Under the pieces are notes generated by a model. That model was not told where the DNA came from, searched no databases, and saw only the letters and a program-made list of their open reading frames with translations. This document shows, piece by piece, positions 39,201 through 47,899 of a stretch of 64,000 nucleotides of DNA. A program made the translations under genes and the position numbers. Source of the stretch: Neisseriaceae bacterium CLB008 (GTDB lineage: Bacteria; Pseudomonadota; Gammaproteobacteria; Burkholderiales; Neisseriaceae). Location of the stretch: NCBI GenBank assembly GCA_041228285.1, contig CP166133.1, positions 1,550,001 to 1,614,000 on the forward strand, given 5' to 3'. The stretch's first letter is position 1. Every line of letters begins with the position of its first letter.

Positions 39201-41821
39201 GTGCCTAGATCACGGTGAATCGCGCCGCCTTCATTGCCCGAGAAGTTTAGGCCTTTAGCAGTCAGGTTATTGGTCACATAAGTGATCTGCTTAGTCAGCT
39301 GCTTCACGTTGACCGCATCGCCATCATTCGTGCCTTCGGTCAAATTCACAATCTTGGTGTTGTTTAGATTGATGCCAGTACGGTTAATCACCGGGCCACC
39401 GTTATTGATGGTCAAGCTGTCGCCAGTGAGGTCTTTGGCTAAATCAAACTTTAAGTTATTGCCTTCTTTGCTCACCACAATGTTGCCGTCGGTGTTGCCA
39501 AAGTCAACCGTGCTTTCTGGCGCCACTAAGCTCATGTCTTTGCCTTGAGCGGTGACGTTCCAGCCTTTACCAGACGCATCTTTTAATTGGCTCACGTTTA
39601 CGGCGTCGGTGTCTTCAACCCCTTTTTCTAAGCCTGTGATGCGGCCAGCATCATTGATGGTGACGTTGCCAAACTTAGGTGATTCCGCCATTTGCAACGC
39701 CATCGAGCCATCGGCGTTGGCCACCGTTTTTAGGTTATGGCCGCTGTATTCGCCAGCCGTTGTGGCCGCACCTTTAATCGCTAAAGTAGTGCCTAGATCA
39801 CGGTGAATCGCGCCGCCTTCATTGCCCGAGAAGTTTAGGCCTTTAGCAGTCAGGTTATTGGTCACATAAGTGATCTGCTTAGTCAGCTGCTTCACGTTGA
39901 CCGCATCGCCATCATTCGTGCCTTCGGTCAAATTCACAATCTTGGTGTTGTTTAGATTGATGCCAGTACGGTTAATCACCGGGCCACCGTTATTGATGGT
40001 CAAGCTGTCGCCGGTGAGGTCTTTGGCTAAATCAAACTTTAAGTTATTGCCTTCTTTGCTCACCACAATATTGCCGTCGGCGTTACTAAAGTCAACCGTG
40101 CTTTCTGGCGCCACTACGCTGCTGTCTTTGCCCTGAGCGGTGACGCTCCAGCCTTTACCTGCAGCCTCTTTTAGCTGATCGACGTTGACTGCATCAGTAC
40201 CAGCCACACCGGCTTTAAGTCCGCTGATACGGCCTTCATCATTAATGACGATTTCACCAAACTTGGGAGAATCCGCAATTTGTACGGCCAAAGCCCCTTC
40301 TTTACCCGCGATGGTTTTGATGTTATTGCCGGAATAAGTGCCGTCTGTGATCGCATCGCCCTTAACCACCAATGTTGTGCCTAAATCTCTATGGATGAGG
40401 GTGCCATCATTGGTCAAAAAGTTCAGGCCTTTGCCGGTCAGCTCAATGTTTAGGTTTTTAATTGACTTATCCAGCTGAAATACGTTGACGGCATCGCCTT
40501 CATTCGTGCCTTCTTTAACATTAATGATTTTTTGATTATTGAGGTTAATGCCCGTTTTATTTAACACGGGACCACCATTATTAATGGTCAAACTGTCTAG
40601 CTTGATGTCTTTATTCAAATCAATGGTCAATTTCTGATTAGCAGCACCTTTCGCTACCTTTAAATTACCGTCCGTATTGCTGAAATCTACAACATCACCA
40701 GGCGCCACTGTGCTTGTGTTCGCCCCTTGGGCGCTGACTTTCCAGCCTTTTTCCGCCAGCGTGTGTACCGCTTTCAATTGGCTCACGTTCACGGCATCGG
40801 TGTCTTCTGCACCGGCAGACACGTGCTGCATACGGCGCTCGCTGCCTTTGGCGCCTATAGACACAACCGCTTTAGGTGCGCCCGCACCGGTAAGGTAAGC
40901 TTGTTTATTAGACGCTGTCGTCTGCGAATCTTGGCCGATGGCCACGCCACCGACCAGGCTGGCGACAGCGCCAGAGCCTAAAGCCAGCGCATTATTTTGA
41001 GTGGCGCTGGCGCCGCTCCCAACGGCAATGGCTTGCTCGCCTTTGGCTAAGGTTTGCGTGCTGGCTTGATAACCTGCACCGTCTGATACCCCATCACTGG
41101 GCGCTTTTTTCGAATCAGCCCCACCAATGGCAATGGCACGATAACCATCGGCGGTGGCAGAATGGCCCATGGCGATACTGCTGTCACTCTTGGCGTAAGC
41201 CACGTTACCAATCGCCGTTGCATAATGTCCTGCGGCAACCGATTGACGCCCAAGCGCAAACGCAGTATTGCCTTTTGCTTGCGCCATTGAACCTAGCGCA
41301 ATCGCAGAATTCGCCAACGACTCAGCACCTAAACCAATGGCAATGCCCACATCTGTCGCTTGCGCTTTATCACCTAAGGCAATAGAAGCATTAGCGGCTT
41401 TGGCTCGATAGCCAATGGCCGTGCTGGCGGCATTTTGCATGAGGTATTCAGTGCCGGTATAGGGATTACCCGGGTTTTTACGGTTCACCAATTGAATATT
41501 GGTGTCGCCTGACTTTCCATCATTATTATTCGCCTCTGAATCACAGCCAATCGCAATGGCATTGCTGCCAATCGCCTGCGCTTGCGAGCCGCCTTTACAG
41601 GCAGAAATCGCAGTGCCATTACTACCACCAGACGTGGCCCCACCATCGATGCCTGAGGCCGCGTAGACAGTCCCACTCAAAGTGGCCAAAGCTGACACAA
41701 CCGCCCATGCCGTTTTGGCATCAACCGTGGATTTACTTTTGCTTTTGCTCTTAGTCAGCTCAGAAGCCACTACCCATGTTTTTAATGCCTGACTCCAGAC
41801 AATTTTAAAGACCTTATTCAT
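36041..41821 (-). CDS. YadA-type trimeric autotransporter adhesin (1926 aa)
   Basis: Second type Vc adhesin. It has an ESPR signal (MNKVFKIVWSQ), a lysine/serine run and a signal sequence cleaved near VYAAS. A YadA-type head (about 80-325) carries an unusual cysteine pair (Cys75, Cys93) at its start, and ends in a neck (GSERRMQHV, then DAVNVSQL). The stalk has five repeats of 188 or 196 residues (about 560-1515). A Gly/Pro-rich linker follows (about 1639-1675), then a final stalk segment and the YadA anchor, whose last ~87 residues are identical or nearly so to adhesin 1. GAGGG precedes the ATG. Its promoter faces the divergent repressor gene. Confidence 0.95.
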   Translation of the reverse strand: MNKVFKIVWSQALKTWVVASELTKSKSKSKSTVDAKTAWAVVSALATLSGTVYAASGIDGGATSGGSNGTAISACKGGSQAQAIGSNAIAIGCDSEANNNDGKSGDTNIQLVNRKNPGNPYTGTEYLMQNAASTAIGYRAKAANASIALGDKAQATDVGIAIGLGAESLANSAIALGSMAQAKGNTAFALGRQSVAAGHYATAIGNVAYAKSDSSIAMGHSATADGYRAIAIGGADSKKAPSDGVSDGAGYQASTQTLAKGEQAIAVGSGASATQNNALALGSGAVASLVGGVAIGQDSQTTASNKQAYLTGAGAPKAVVSIGAKGSERRMQHVSAGAEDTDAVNVSQLKAVHTLAEKGWKVSAQGANTSTVAPGDVVDFSNTDGNLKVAKGAANQKLTIDLNKDIKLDSLTINNGGPVLNKTGINLNNQKIINVKEGTNEGDAVNVFQLDKSIKNLNIELTGKGLNFLTNDGTLIHRDLGTTLVVKGDAITDGTYSGNNIKTIAGKEGALAVQIADSPKFGEIVINDEGRISGLKAGVAGTDAVNVDQLKEAAGKGWSVTAQGKDSSVVAPESTVDFSNADGNIVVSKEGNNLKFDLAKDLTGDSLTINNGGPVINRTGINLNNTKIVNLTEGTNDGDAVNVKQLTKQITYVTNNLTAKGLNFSGNEGGAIHRDLGTTLAIKGAATTAGEYSGHNLKTVANADGSMALQMAESPKFGNVTINDAGRITGLEKGVEDTDAVNVSQLKDASGKGWNVTAQGKDMSLVAPESTVDFGNTDGNIVVSKEGNNLKFDLAKDLTGDSLTINNGGPVINRTGINLNNTKIVNLTEGTNDGDAVNVKQLTKQITYVTNNLTAKGLNFSGNEGGAIHRDLGTTLAIKGAATTAGEYSGHNLKTVANADGSMALQMAESPKFGNVTINDAGRITGLEKGVEDTDAVNVSQLKDASGKGWNVTAQGKDMSLVAPESTVDFGNADGNILVSKEGNNLKFDLAKDLTGDSLTINNGGPVINRTGINLNNTKIVNLTEGTNDGDAVNVKQLTKQITYVTNNLTAKGLNFSGNEGGAIHRDLGTTLAIKGAATTAGEYSGHNLKTVANADGSMALQMAESPKFGNVTINNAGRITGLEKGVEDTDAVNVSQLKDASGKGWNVTAQGKDMSLVAPESTVDFGNADGNIVVSKEGNNLKFDLAKDLTGDSLTINNGGPVLSKTGLNLNHTKITNLQAGSEDTDGVNVKQLKDLKAEGLNFTANEGSPIHRDLGTTLAIKGAATTAGEYSGHNLKTVANADGSMALQMAESPKFGNVTINDAGRITGLEKGVEDTDAVNVSQLKDASGKGWNVTAQGKDMSLVAPESTVDFGNADGNIVVTKEGNNLKFDLAKDLTGDSLTINNGGPVLSKTGLNLNHTKITNLQAGSEDTDGVNVKQLKDLKAEGLNFTANEGSPIHRDLGTTLAIKGAATTAGEYSGHNLKTVANADGSMALQMAESPKFGNVTINNAGRITGLEKGVEATDAVNVSQLTDTVGELGWTLTDEENQKAKIGDKATIALKGDQNVSVRQTGQDQAGQISVALNKALTLESITGIDNKALNVLSGLNVAGGFSVAKNSVINMGGNVVNNIGQGVAGTDAVNVDQLKNEISKVKWYVDGKGGEIEVTPGTGNGSGGVNPGPGEGGSQPGKPGGNTVTMNGADNIDVNVNGETNTVTVGTAGKGSITAGSKDVITGGQVHDFAESVRQIVGGLQTTFTTRDGSVKHVAEFDMAGGTQTTINDAMKAIDNSAVHYDKKADGSIDKTKVTLGEKGTPVTVGNVAEGKEDTDAVNVKQLKGVESKVLNFDNSIKNLSKSVNHLSQKIDDIDKDSRAGVAAAMAAAGLPQAYLPGKSMMAIAGSTWRGESGYAIGVSTISDNGNWVVKANMSGNARSQYGASAGVGYQW
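37270..40170 (-). repeat. five tandem 564/588-bp repeats in adhesin 2 stalk
   Basis: The unit alternates GWNVTAQGKDMSLVAPESTV, LTGDSLTINNGGPV, a neck and HRDLGTTLAIKGAATTAGEY. Three copies are 588 bp (with KQITYVTNNLTAKGLNFSG) and two are 564 bp (with LKAEGLNFTANEGSP). The two unit types share the rest almost base for base, consistent with internal recombination. Confidence 0.92.
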
Positions 41822-42356
41822 TTGTCAACCCTCAACTGTGTTGTACAAGCAGCCACATCATCAATGCTCTTTCGTCTCGTGATGCCTTAAAGCAACCACA
41901 AAAAGACTCAATCACGATTTAGCATGTCACCGTGCCTTGTATTTAAATTTATTAAAACTATTTAAAAATAATTCGCAATACTTAAAAGCTATCGCAATAA
42001 ATAAGACAATCAATATCAAGCATGCTAATATGGGCCTGACAACCAAGCCTTTATTTGCATGCTAATCAGTGAAATTAATCACTTAACTCATTAAATTAAA
42101 TAGTTACAAAACAAGCGCTTCTATATTGCCAAGCCATAGATCACTTTCGCCGCAATGTTTGCCTCTATCAGTTGATTTTTAAACTGGCCTCCACGCCATC
42201 AACCACAATAAGGTGCTTGTTTCATGCAATACTACCACAAAAGGAACTATTAACAACCCTTAATGTGTTTTAATTGTTGTTAGAATCTCACGTTTGCGTT
42301 AGAATCAAACCAAGCAATTGAAATATAAAGTCTTTTTAAACGGATAAAATACCACA
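41822..42356. promoter_or_regulatory. divergent control region between adhesin 2 and the repressor gene
   Basis: About 535 bp, AT-rich, no gene. It holds three pairs of direct repeats: TCGCAATA (41973-41980, 41992-41999; 19 bp apart), GCATGCTAAT (42020-42029, 42057-42066; 37 bp apart, with an inverted CATGCTAA match near 41919-41926) and GTTAGAATC (42279-42287, 42298-42306; 19 bp apart). An inverted repeat TAACAAC/GTTGTTA lies at 42251-42282. A TATAAA at 42324-42329 may be the repressor -10. These are candidate operators; the roles are inferred. Confidence 0.55.
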
Positions 42357-43019
42357 GTGACAACCACAAACGAAACCCATGAGGCCTCATTAAAGTCACT
42401 AGGTGACCGCATACGTGAGACCAGAGAACAACACTTAAAACTATCCCGAGCCAACCTAGCACAGTTGCTTCAGGTGTCGCTGACCACATTGCAAAATTAT
42501 GAATACGGTACCCGCGACCCAAGCACTACCTTTATGGTTAACTTGGCCAAACTAAGCGATGCGGACTTAGACTGGTTGATGACGGGCATAAAAAAATCGA
42601 GTCAAACCACTTCAGACCCTCTGGCCACTCATGTCAAAATCCCTCTAGACAGCAGTCATCAGGGACAATCAGCCCTATCAAATTACGCCCTCTTTACCAA
42701 GAACTGGTTATCGTCAAGGCTACAGGCTGACCCTGCCGATCTAATCTTAATGACGGTTAAAGGCAATGCCATGACCGGCATTGTTGAAGATCAAGATGAG
42801 GTTTTGGTTAATCTAGCCGACAATCAAGCTGGAGACGGCCTCTATGCGCTGGCCATTAATCAAAACAGAATGATTAAGCACACCCAATCCTTACCCGGCA
42901 ACATCATGCGCATCAGCAGCAACAACCCCTTATTCTTGCCGTTTGATGTCAATATTGACGACTTAGGCAAAGACATCACCATCATTGGCAGAGTCATCTG
43001 GCTGTCGCGTAAGCTTTAA
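42357..43019 (+). CDS. cI-like repressor: HTH + S24/LexA-type domain, catalytic serine replaced
   Basis: A 220-aa transcription regulator. Residues 14-75 form an HTH_3 (Cro/cI) domain (RANLAQLLQVSLTTLQNYEYG). Residues 125-215 form an S24 domain. Where LexA and cI have Gly-Asp-Ser-Met this protein has Gly-Asn-Ala-Met (Ala138), so the nucleophile is missing, while Lys174 is kept in the place of the catalytic lysine. RecA-stimulated self-cleavage is therefore not expected. The start is GTG at 42357. It is divergent from adhesin 2, which makes that operon its most likely target, together with its own gene. No phage genes surround it. Confidence 0.85.
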   Translation: MTTTNETHEASLKSLGDRIRETREQHLKLSRANLAQLLQVSLTTLQNYEYGTRDPSTTFMVNLAKLSDADLDWLMTGIKKSSQTTSDPLATHVKIPLDSSHQGQSALSNYALFTKNWLSSRLQADPADLILMTVKGNAMTGIVEDQDEVLVNLADNQAGDGLYALAINQNRMIKHTQSLPGNIMRISSNNPLFLPFDVNIDDLGKDITIIGRVIWLSRKL

Positions 43020-43024
43020 ACGAC

Positions 43025-43054
43025 AAAAAGCCCAAGCATCTGCTTGGGCTTTTC
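43025..43054. terminator. bidirectional terminator between the repressor gene and recD
   Basis: Arms AAAAAGCCCAAGCA and TGCTTGGGCTTTT with a 2-nt loop, flanked by A and T runs, between convergent genes. Confidence 0.9.
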
Positions 43055-43081
43055 TTTTCAATCAATAGCCAACAGCAAAAA

Positions 43082-44857
43082 CTACAGCAATAACGGCAAT
43101 AGGCTGTCACGCTCGGCCACCTGGCGTGCGGCGGCGACCAATGCTGACGGTTCGCCCACAAAACCAAATGTCGTTCTGGCGCGCGTAATCGCGGTATACA
43201 CCAAAGCGCGATTCATCAAAGCATAGGCCTGATCTTGCTCATCAATGCTGTAGCTAGGCGGTAGCAGCCATACAGCCTGATACTCCGATCCTTGGCTTTT
43301 ATGTACGGTAAACGCAAATGCACTCTCATGCTCGGGCAACATACTGAGCGGTAAAGCGCGAAAACCTTCGGCGCTGGGAAAATACACCTTAAGCGTGCCC
43401 GCTTCATCCAGCAGCACAATCCCGATGTCGCCATTAAACAGATTAAGTGGATAATCGTTGGCGCTGATCATGATCACTTTACCTGGATAGAACACCTCTT
43501 GTGCCTGTCGATGGCCACGCTTAGCCAAATAGCCTTCATACGTTTCATTAAACCGTAGGGCGTCATCCTTTAAGGCACTGAGTACGATGACGTCTTGTTG
43601 ATGGATAAACGCTTGGGACACATCATTGGCCTGAATGGCCTGCCAATACTGGGCCTGGGCCTGATATAGATCGGGGTATAGGGCCGCCGTTTGCGGCAAT
43701 AGGCGCAGCTGCTCGGGAAAGTCATTTAAAATATCCGCCACGTCATCGGGCGCTTCATTCACAGCTCGCGCCAAGGCGCCAATGCCGCTTTGGGCATCAA
43801 AGCGATGGCTATGGGTTAAAGCCAAGACGCACTGTGCAAGTCCCGGGTCAGCCACGCTGGGTATGCCGTGCTTGGGTAAATAAGCATTCAGCTGTGCCGC
43901 CGTTGTCGCAGACAACGCCGTTGGCCGAAACAGCGTCTGCACCACGGCACCAGCGCCTACGGAAGGTAGCTGATCTTTGTCGCCCAACAAAATAAGGCGG
44001 CTGTTCGGCGCGGTGGCGGCCAACAGCTGCCGCATCATGCCGCTGTCGATCATAGAGGCTTCGTCGACGATGATTAAATCATAGGGCAAAGGCTGATCCT
44101 GATGGTAGCGCGCCTGCTGCGTCAGCGGATTCAATTTTAGGAGGCGATGCAAAGTCTGGCCCTGTAGTCCTTCAACCAAGGGCACAAAAGACAACAGCTC
44201 ATCCTGCATGACCCAGTCAAGCCGACCTTGTAGGCTAGTAAAGGCCTTTTGAAAAGCCGCAGCCATATGGGCAGCGGCCTTGCCAGTAGGGGCTGCCAAA
44301 GCAATGCTGATTTTTTGCTTCAACACCAACAATAGCGTCGCCACAATTTTGGCCACGGTGGTGGTTTTACCGGTACCGGGGCCACCGCTGATCAATAAGA
44401 ATGCCTGCAATAAAGACAAAGCCGCCGCCTGCTTTTGGCGATCGTGGTTGTCTGCGCCAAACAGCGCCGTCAACACCAGCTGCGCTTCTGCCGGATGAAA
44501 CTCCAGCGCAGGCTGTTGGCTCAATGCCAATAGCCGCTGGGCTAATTCGGCCTCTTCCTGCCATTGGCGCATAAAGCTTAAGCGCTGGCGCCACAGCAGC
44601 AAGGGCGCCACCACTTCGGGCGTGGTGCTAACCAAAGGCATGGCGTTACCCAACGCTTGGGCTTGCCAAGGCGCCAAAGACAAGCAGGTGTGCCCTTCAT
44701 CTAGGCCATGCACCAGCTGGCGTAAATAAGGCGCCACCGTGGCGAACGCTTGTGGGGCAATCGGCGCCAAAACCGCTGCGGTGGCTTGATACACAGAATG
44801 CTCAGCCCGCACGACGTCGAACGAAGTTTGCGTTACACCTGCCACGGCGCCAGTCAT
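43082..44857 (-). CDS. recD: exodeoxyribonuclease V alpha subunit RecD
   Basis: 5'-3' helicase subunit of the RecBCD DNA-repair nuclease. The 591-aa protein has the superfamily 1B motifs: Walker A SGGPGTGKTTT, IIVDEASMID, LLGDKDQLPSVGAGAV and, near the C-terminus, FAFTVHKSQGSEYQAV and ALVYTAITRAR. Length is close to E. coli RecD. recB and recC are not in the window. It overlaps the lolD stop (TAATG), so it is the last gene of lolC-lolD-recD. Confidence 0.94.
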   Translation of the reverse strand: MTGAVAGVTQTSFDVVRAEHSVYQATAAVLAPIAPQAFATVAPYLRQLVHGLDEGHTCLSLAPWQAQALGNAMPLVSTTPEVVAPLLLWRQRLSFMRQWQEEAELAQRLLALSQQPALEFHPAEAQLVLTALFGADNHDRQKQAAALSLLQAFLLISGGPGTGKTTTVAKIVATLLLVLKQKISIALAAPTGKAAAHMAAAFQKAFTSLQGRLDWVMQDELLSFVPLVEGLQGQTLHRLLKLNPLTQQARYHQDQPLPYDLIIVDEASMIDSGMMRQLLAATAPNSRLILLGDKDQLPSVGAGAVVQTLFRPTALSATTAAQLNAYLPKHGIPSVADPGLAQCVLALTHSHRFDAQSGIGALARAVNEAPDDVADILNDFPEQLRLLPQTAALYPDLYQAQAQYWQAIQANDVSQAFIHQQDVIVLSALKDDALRFNETYEGYLAKRGHRQAQEVFYPGKVIMISANDYPLNLFNGDIGIVLLDEAGTLKVYFPSAEGFRALPLSMLPEHESAFAFTVHKSQGSEYQAVWLLPPSYSIDEQDQAYALMNRALVYTAITRARTTFGFVGEPSALVAAARQVAERDSLLPLLL

Positions 44858-45543
44858 TAGCTGAGCACCGCCACTAAGTGGCCCTCTTGCATGGTAAAGA
44901 CGCGATCAAAACGGGTCGCCAGCTCATCGTCGTGGGTCACCACCACCAGGCTGGTCTGATACTCTTGCTTTAATTCCAGCATCAAACTCAACACGTTTTG
45001 GGCATTTTTACGGTCTAGATTGCCCGTTGGTTCGTCTGCCAAGATGCAGGCTGGGCGCGTCACCAGCGCCCGAGCAATGGCCGCGCGCTGACGCTCACCG
45101 CCAGACAGCTCGCTAGGGCGATGCTTCACCCTATCTTTCAAACCGACCTGAGTCAAAATGGCCATCGCTAAAGCTTCCGCTTCAGCGCGAGATTTTTTAC
45201 CAATAAGCAAGGGGATCATCACGTTTTCAAGGGCCGAAAACTCTAGCAATAGGTGATGGAATTGATACACAAAACCCAAATACTGATTGCGTAGATCGCC
45301 CAGTTTTTTCTGGCTCAGCTTGGCATAATCCTGGCCTTTGAGGCTGATACGGCCTGACGTCGGCGCGTCTAAGCCGCCGAGTAAATGTAAGAGCGTTGAC
45401 TTACCGCTGCCAGAGCTGCCCACAATGCTTAGGCTTTCGCCTTCATACACGGATAAGGATAGATTTTGAATCACGTCCACCGATACTTCACCATCGCGAT
45501 AAGACTTACTTAAGGCGTCACACTGCAATACCAAATTACTCAT
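44857..45543 (-). CDS. lolD: lipoprotein-releasing system ATP-binding protein LolD
   Basis: ATPase of the Lol ABC transporter that extracts outer-membrane lipoproteins from the inner membrane and hands them to LolA. The 228-aa protein has Walker [10 protein letters not shown], signature LSGGERQR and Walker [14 protein letters not shown] use the ATG at 45543 (MSNLVLQ), which fits the family length; the frame stays open further upstream inside lolC. It overlaps the 3' end of lolC by 8 bp. The two TpgA lipoproteins in this window would be clients. Confidence 0.96.
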   Translation of the reverse strand: MSNLVLQCDALSKSYRDGEVSVDVIQNLSLSVYEGESLSIVGSSGSGKSTLLHLLGGLDAPTSGRISLKGQDYAKLSQKKLGDLRNQYLGFVYQFHHLLLEFSALENVMIPLLIGKKSRAEAEALAMAILTQVGLKDRVKHRPSELSGGERQRAAIARALVTRPACILADEPTGNLDRKNAQNVLSLMLELKQEYQTSLVVVTHDDELATRFDRVFTMQEGHLVAVLS

Positions 45544-46798
45544 AGCGTAAAGCCTCCGCTGGTTGGGTTTTCGACGCACGATAGCTGGGGTATAAAGTGG
45601 CCAAGAAAGACAGCACCAAAGACACCACAGCAATCACCACCACGTCGCTTAAGCGCACGTCCGAAGGTAGATAATCTAAAAAATACACCTGCGAATTAAT
45701 CAGCTGCCGGCCCAAAAGCTTTTCGATGCCAGACACAATGTAGCCAACGTTATAAGCCGTCAAAACGCCAAAAAACACGCCGGCCAAAGTACCCATAAAG
45801 CCAGAAATAGCGCCTTGAATCATGAATATTTTCATGACACCGCGTGGCGACAGGCCAACGGTGCGCAAAATAGCGATGTCGGCCTGTTTCTCGTTCACCG
45901 CCATCACCAACGACGACACCAGGTTAAACGCAGCCACGGCAATGATCAGGGTTAAAATGATGAACATCATCCGCTTTTCTAGTTCCACTGCCTCAAAATA
46001 GCTGCGGTTTTTAGCCGTCCAGTCTTCTGCCCACATCTGAGTTTGTCGATCGGGCGTCATGAACGAACGCAAGAAGCTAGGCGCATTTTGCGGGTCTTTA
46101 ATTTTTAAGCGTACGCCAGAAACGTCTTCGCCATAATGAAATAAAACTTGGGCATCGGCCAAATGAATCATCGCCAAAGTGCTGTCCATTTCAAACACTT
46201 TGGTTTTCACCAAGCCCACCACGGTAAAGCGTTTTAGCCGCGGCACCATGCCTGCTGGGGTATTATTGCCTTCTGGCGTGATCACGGTGACCTTGTCACC
46301 CATATTCGCACCCAAGGCCTGAGCCAAATCTTGGCCCAAAATAATGCCAAACTCACCCGCTTTTAAATCACTGAATTGGCCAATGGGCATATTCTGCCCA
46401 TAGTCGACTACGGTGTTTTCGGCAACGGGGTCAATGCCTTTGATCTGCGCGCCGCGCACCACGCCCGAATTAACCAGCAGGCCTTGCTCGGCAATATACG
46501 GCGCCGTGCTGATGACTTCAGGTCGATCCTGAGCCAGCTTGGCCAAGCTTTGCCAGCCATTGTGTTCTTCATACGAGAAATAACCGACTTCCACATGGGG
46601 GGCCACATTCAGCAATTGGCCGCGAATTTCTTTTTGAAAGCCATTCATCACCGACAACACCACAATCAGTGCCATCACCCCTAAGGCGATGCCCAACACC
46701 GACACCAAGCTGATGAATGACACAAACCCATTTCGTTTTTTTGCCCGCAAATAGCGTAGGCCTATCCATGTCTCTAATGAAGCCACTGTATGTCCCAT
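45536..46798 (-). CDS. lolC: lipoprotein-releasing system permease LolC/LolE family
   Basis: A 420-aa inner-membrane permease with the FtsX-like layout: N-terminal helix ([25 protein letters not shown]), a ~220-residue periplasmic domain, then three C-terminal helices. The [11 protein letters not shown] start and the NVAPHVEV motif are typical. Only one permease gene is present beside lolD, so the transporter may use two copies of one subunit (LolF type) unless a lolE lies elsewhere. The start is set at the ATG at 46798; a TTG start 12 bases upstream is possible. Confidence 0.94.
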   Translation of the reverse strand: MGHTVASLETWIGLRYLRAKKRNGFVSFISLVSVLGIALGVMALIVVLSVMNGFQKEIRGQLLNVAPHVEVGYFSYEEHNGWQSLAKLAQDRPEVISTAPYIAEQGLLVNSGVVRGAQIKGIDPVAENTVVDYGQNMPIGQFSDLKAGEFGIILGQDLAQALGANMGDKVTVITPEGNNTPAGMVPRLKRFTVVGLVKTKVFEMDSTLAMIHLADAQVLFHYGEDVSGVRLKIKDPQNAPSFLRSFMTPDRQTQMWAEDWTAKNRSYFEAVELEKRMMFIILTLIIAVAAFNLVSSLVMAVNEKQADIAILRTVGLSPRGVMKIFMIQGAISGFMGTLAGVFFGVLTAYNVGYIVSGIEKLLGRQLINSQVYFLDYLPSDVRLSDVVVIAVVSLVLSFLATLYPSYRASKTQPAEALRYE

Positions 46799-46984
46799 AA
46801 AAGCCGTCAATAAAATATCGCCCAGAAGCCTGTCTGGTGCGCCCTCTGATAGAGGCTCAAAACCCTAAAAAGTTTAGCCCATCATGGCCGCCTCATTGTA
46901 CCTTATACACTTAATGGCCTAACAGCCCTATTTTGCCTTATAATGATGAGTTTACATTAACCCCTGCTTCGAGACCGATACGCC

Positions 46985-47899
46985 ATGCAAGATATTGAAA
47001 AAAAACAACAATACGAAAGCAACAAGCTAAATAAGCGCCTGCGCCATCAGGTGGGCGACGCCATTAACGACTTCAAAATGATTGAAGAAGGCGACAAAAT
47101 CATGGTGTGTCTATCCGGCGGCAAGGATAGCTATGCGTTATTAGACATCCTCATGGGCCTACAGCGCTCAGCACCCATCAACTTCGAACTGGTGGCGGTC
47201 AACCTAGACCAAAAGCAACCTGGTTTTCCAGCCGACATTTTGCCGACCTATTTAGAAGGCTTGGGCGTGCCTTACCACATCATCGAAGAAGACACTTACA
47301 GCATTGTGAAGCGGGTGATTCCTGAAGGTAAAACCACCTGTAGCCTGTGTAGCCGCCTACGCCGAGGCGTACTCTATCGCGTGGCCAAAGAATTAGGCTG
47401 CAGCAAGATCGCCCTAGGCCACCACCGTGACGACATTTTGGAAACCCTCTTCTTGAACATGTTCTACGGCGGTAAATTAAAATCCATGCCGCCTAAACTG
47501 GTGTCCGACAACGGTGAGCACATGGTGATTCGCCCTTTGGCCTACGTAAAAGAAAAAGACTTAGTGCGCTTTGCTGAAATGAAGGCATTCCCAATTATTC
47601 CGTGCAATCTATGCGGCTCACAGCCTAACTTACAGCGCCAGGTCATCAAAGAATTAATGCAAACCTGGGACAAGCAGTTTCCTGGCCGCCTAGAAACCAT
47701 GTTCAGCGCCTTGCAAAACGTTGTACCGTCGCATTTGGCCGACCCACAGCTATTTAATTTTGCCCAGCTACAGCGCGGCGAAATCCCCGCCGGCGGCGGC
47801 GACACGGCTTTTGACAAAGACGACAGCTTTACCTCCGCCCCCAAAACCATCAGCATTTTAGACAACCGCATTCTCACTGGAGGTGACCATGGCGCGTAA
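46985..47899 (+). CDS. ttcA: tRNA 2-thiocytidine(32) synthetase TtcA
   Basis: Thiolates C32 of some tRNAs using a 4Fe-4S cluster and ATP. The 304-aa protein has the PP-loop SGGKDS (residues 44-49) and the cysteine pairs CSLC (around residue 120) and CNLC (around 205) that bind the cluster. [22 protein letters not shown] is highly typical; I cite only this part. A TATAAT lies at 46939-46944. The last 11 bp overlap the next gene. Confidence 0.97.
   Translation: MQDIEKKQQYESNKLNKRLRHQVGDAINDFKMIEEGDKIMVCLSGGKDSYALLDILMGLQRSAPINFELVAVNLDQKQPGFPADILPTYLEGLGVPYHIIEEDTYSIVKRVIPEGKTTCSLCSRLRRGVLYRVAKELGCSKIALGHHRDDILETLFLNMFYGGKLKSMPPKLVSDNGEHMVIRPLAYVKEKDLVRFAEMKAFPIIPCNLCGSQPNLQRQVIKELMQTWDKQFPGRLETMFSALQNVVPSHLADPQLFNFAQLQRGEIPAGGGDTAFDKDDSFTSAPKTISILDNRILTGGDHGA

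Noticed and set aside
37272..40136. Repeated plus-strand frames opposite adhesin 2
   Set aside because: Shadow frames of the 564/588-bp repeats, with no start signals.
42357..43019. cI-like repressor as evidence of a prophage
   Set aside because: No integrase, structural, lysis or replication phage genes and no attachment sites are nearby; recD and an adhesin flank it.
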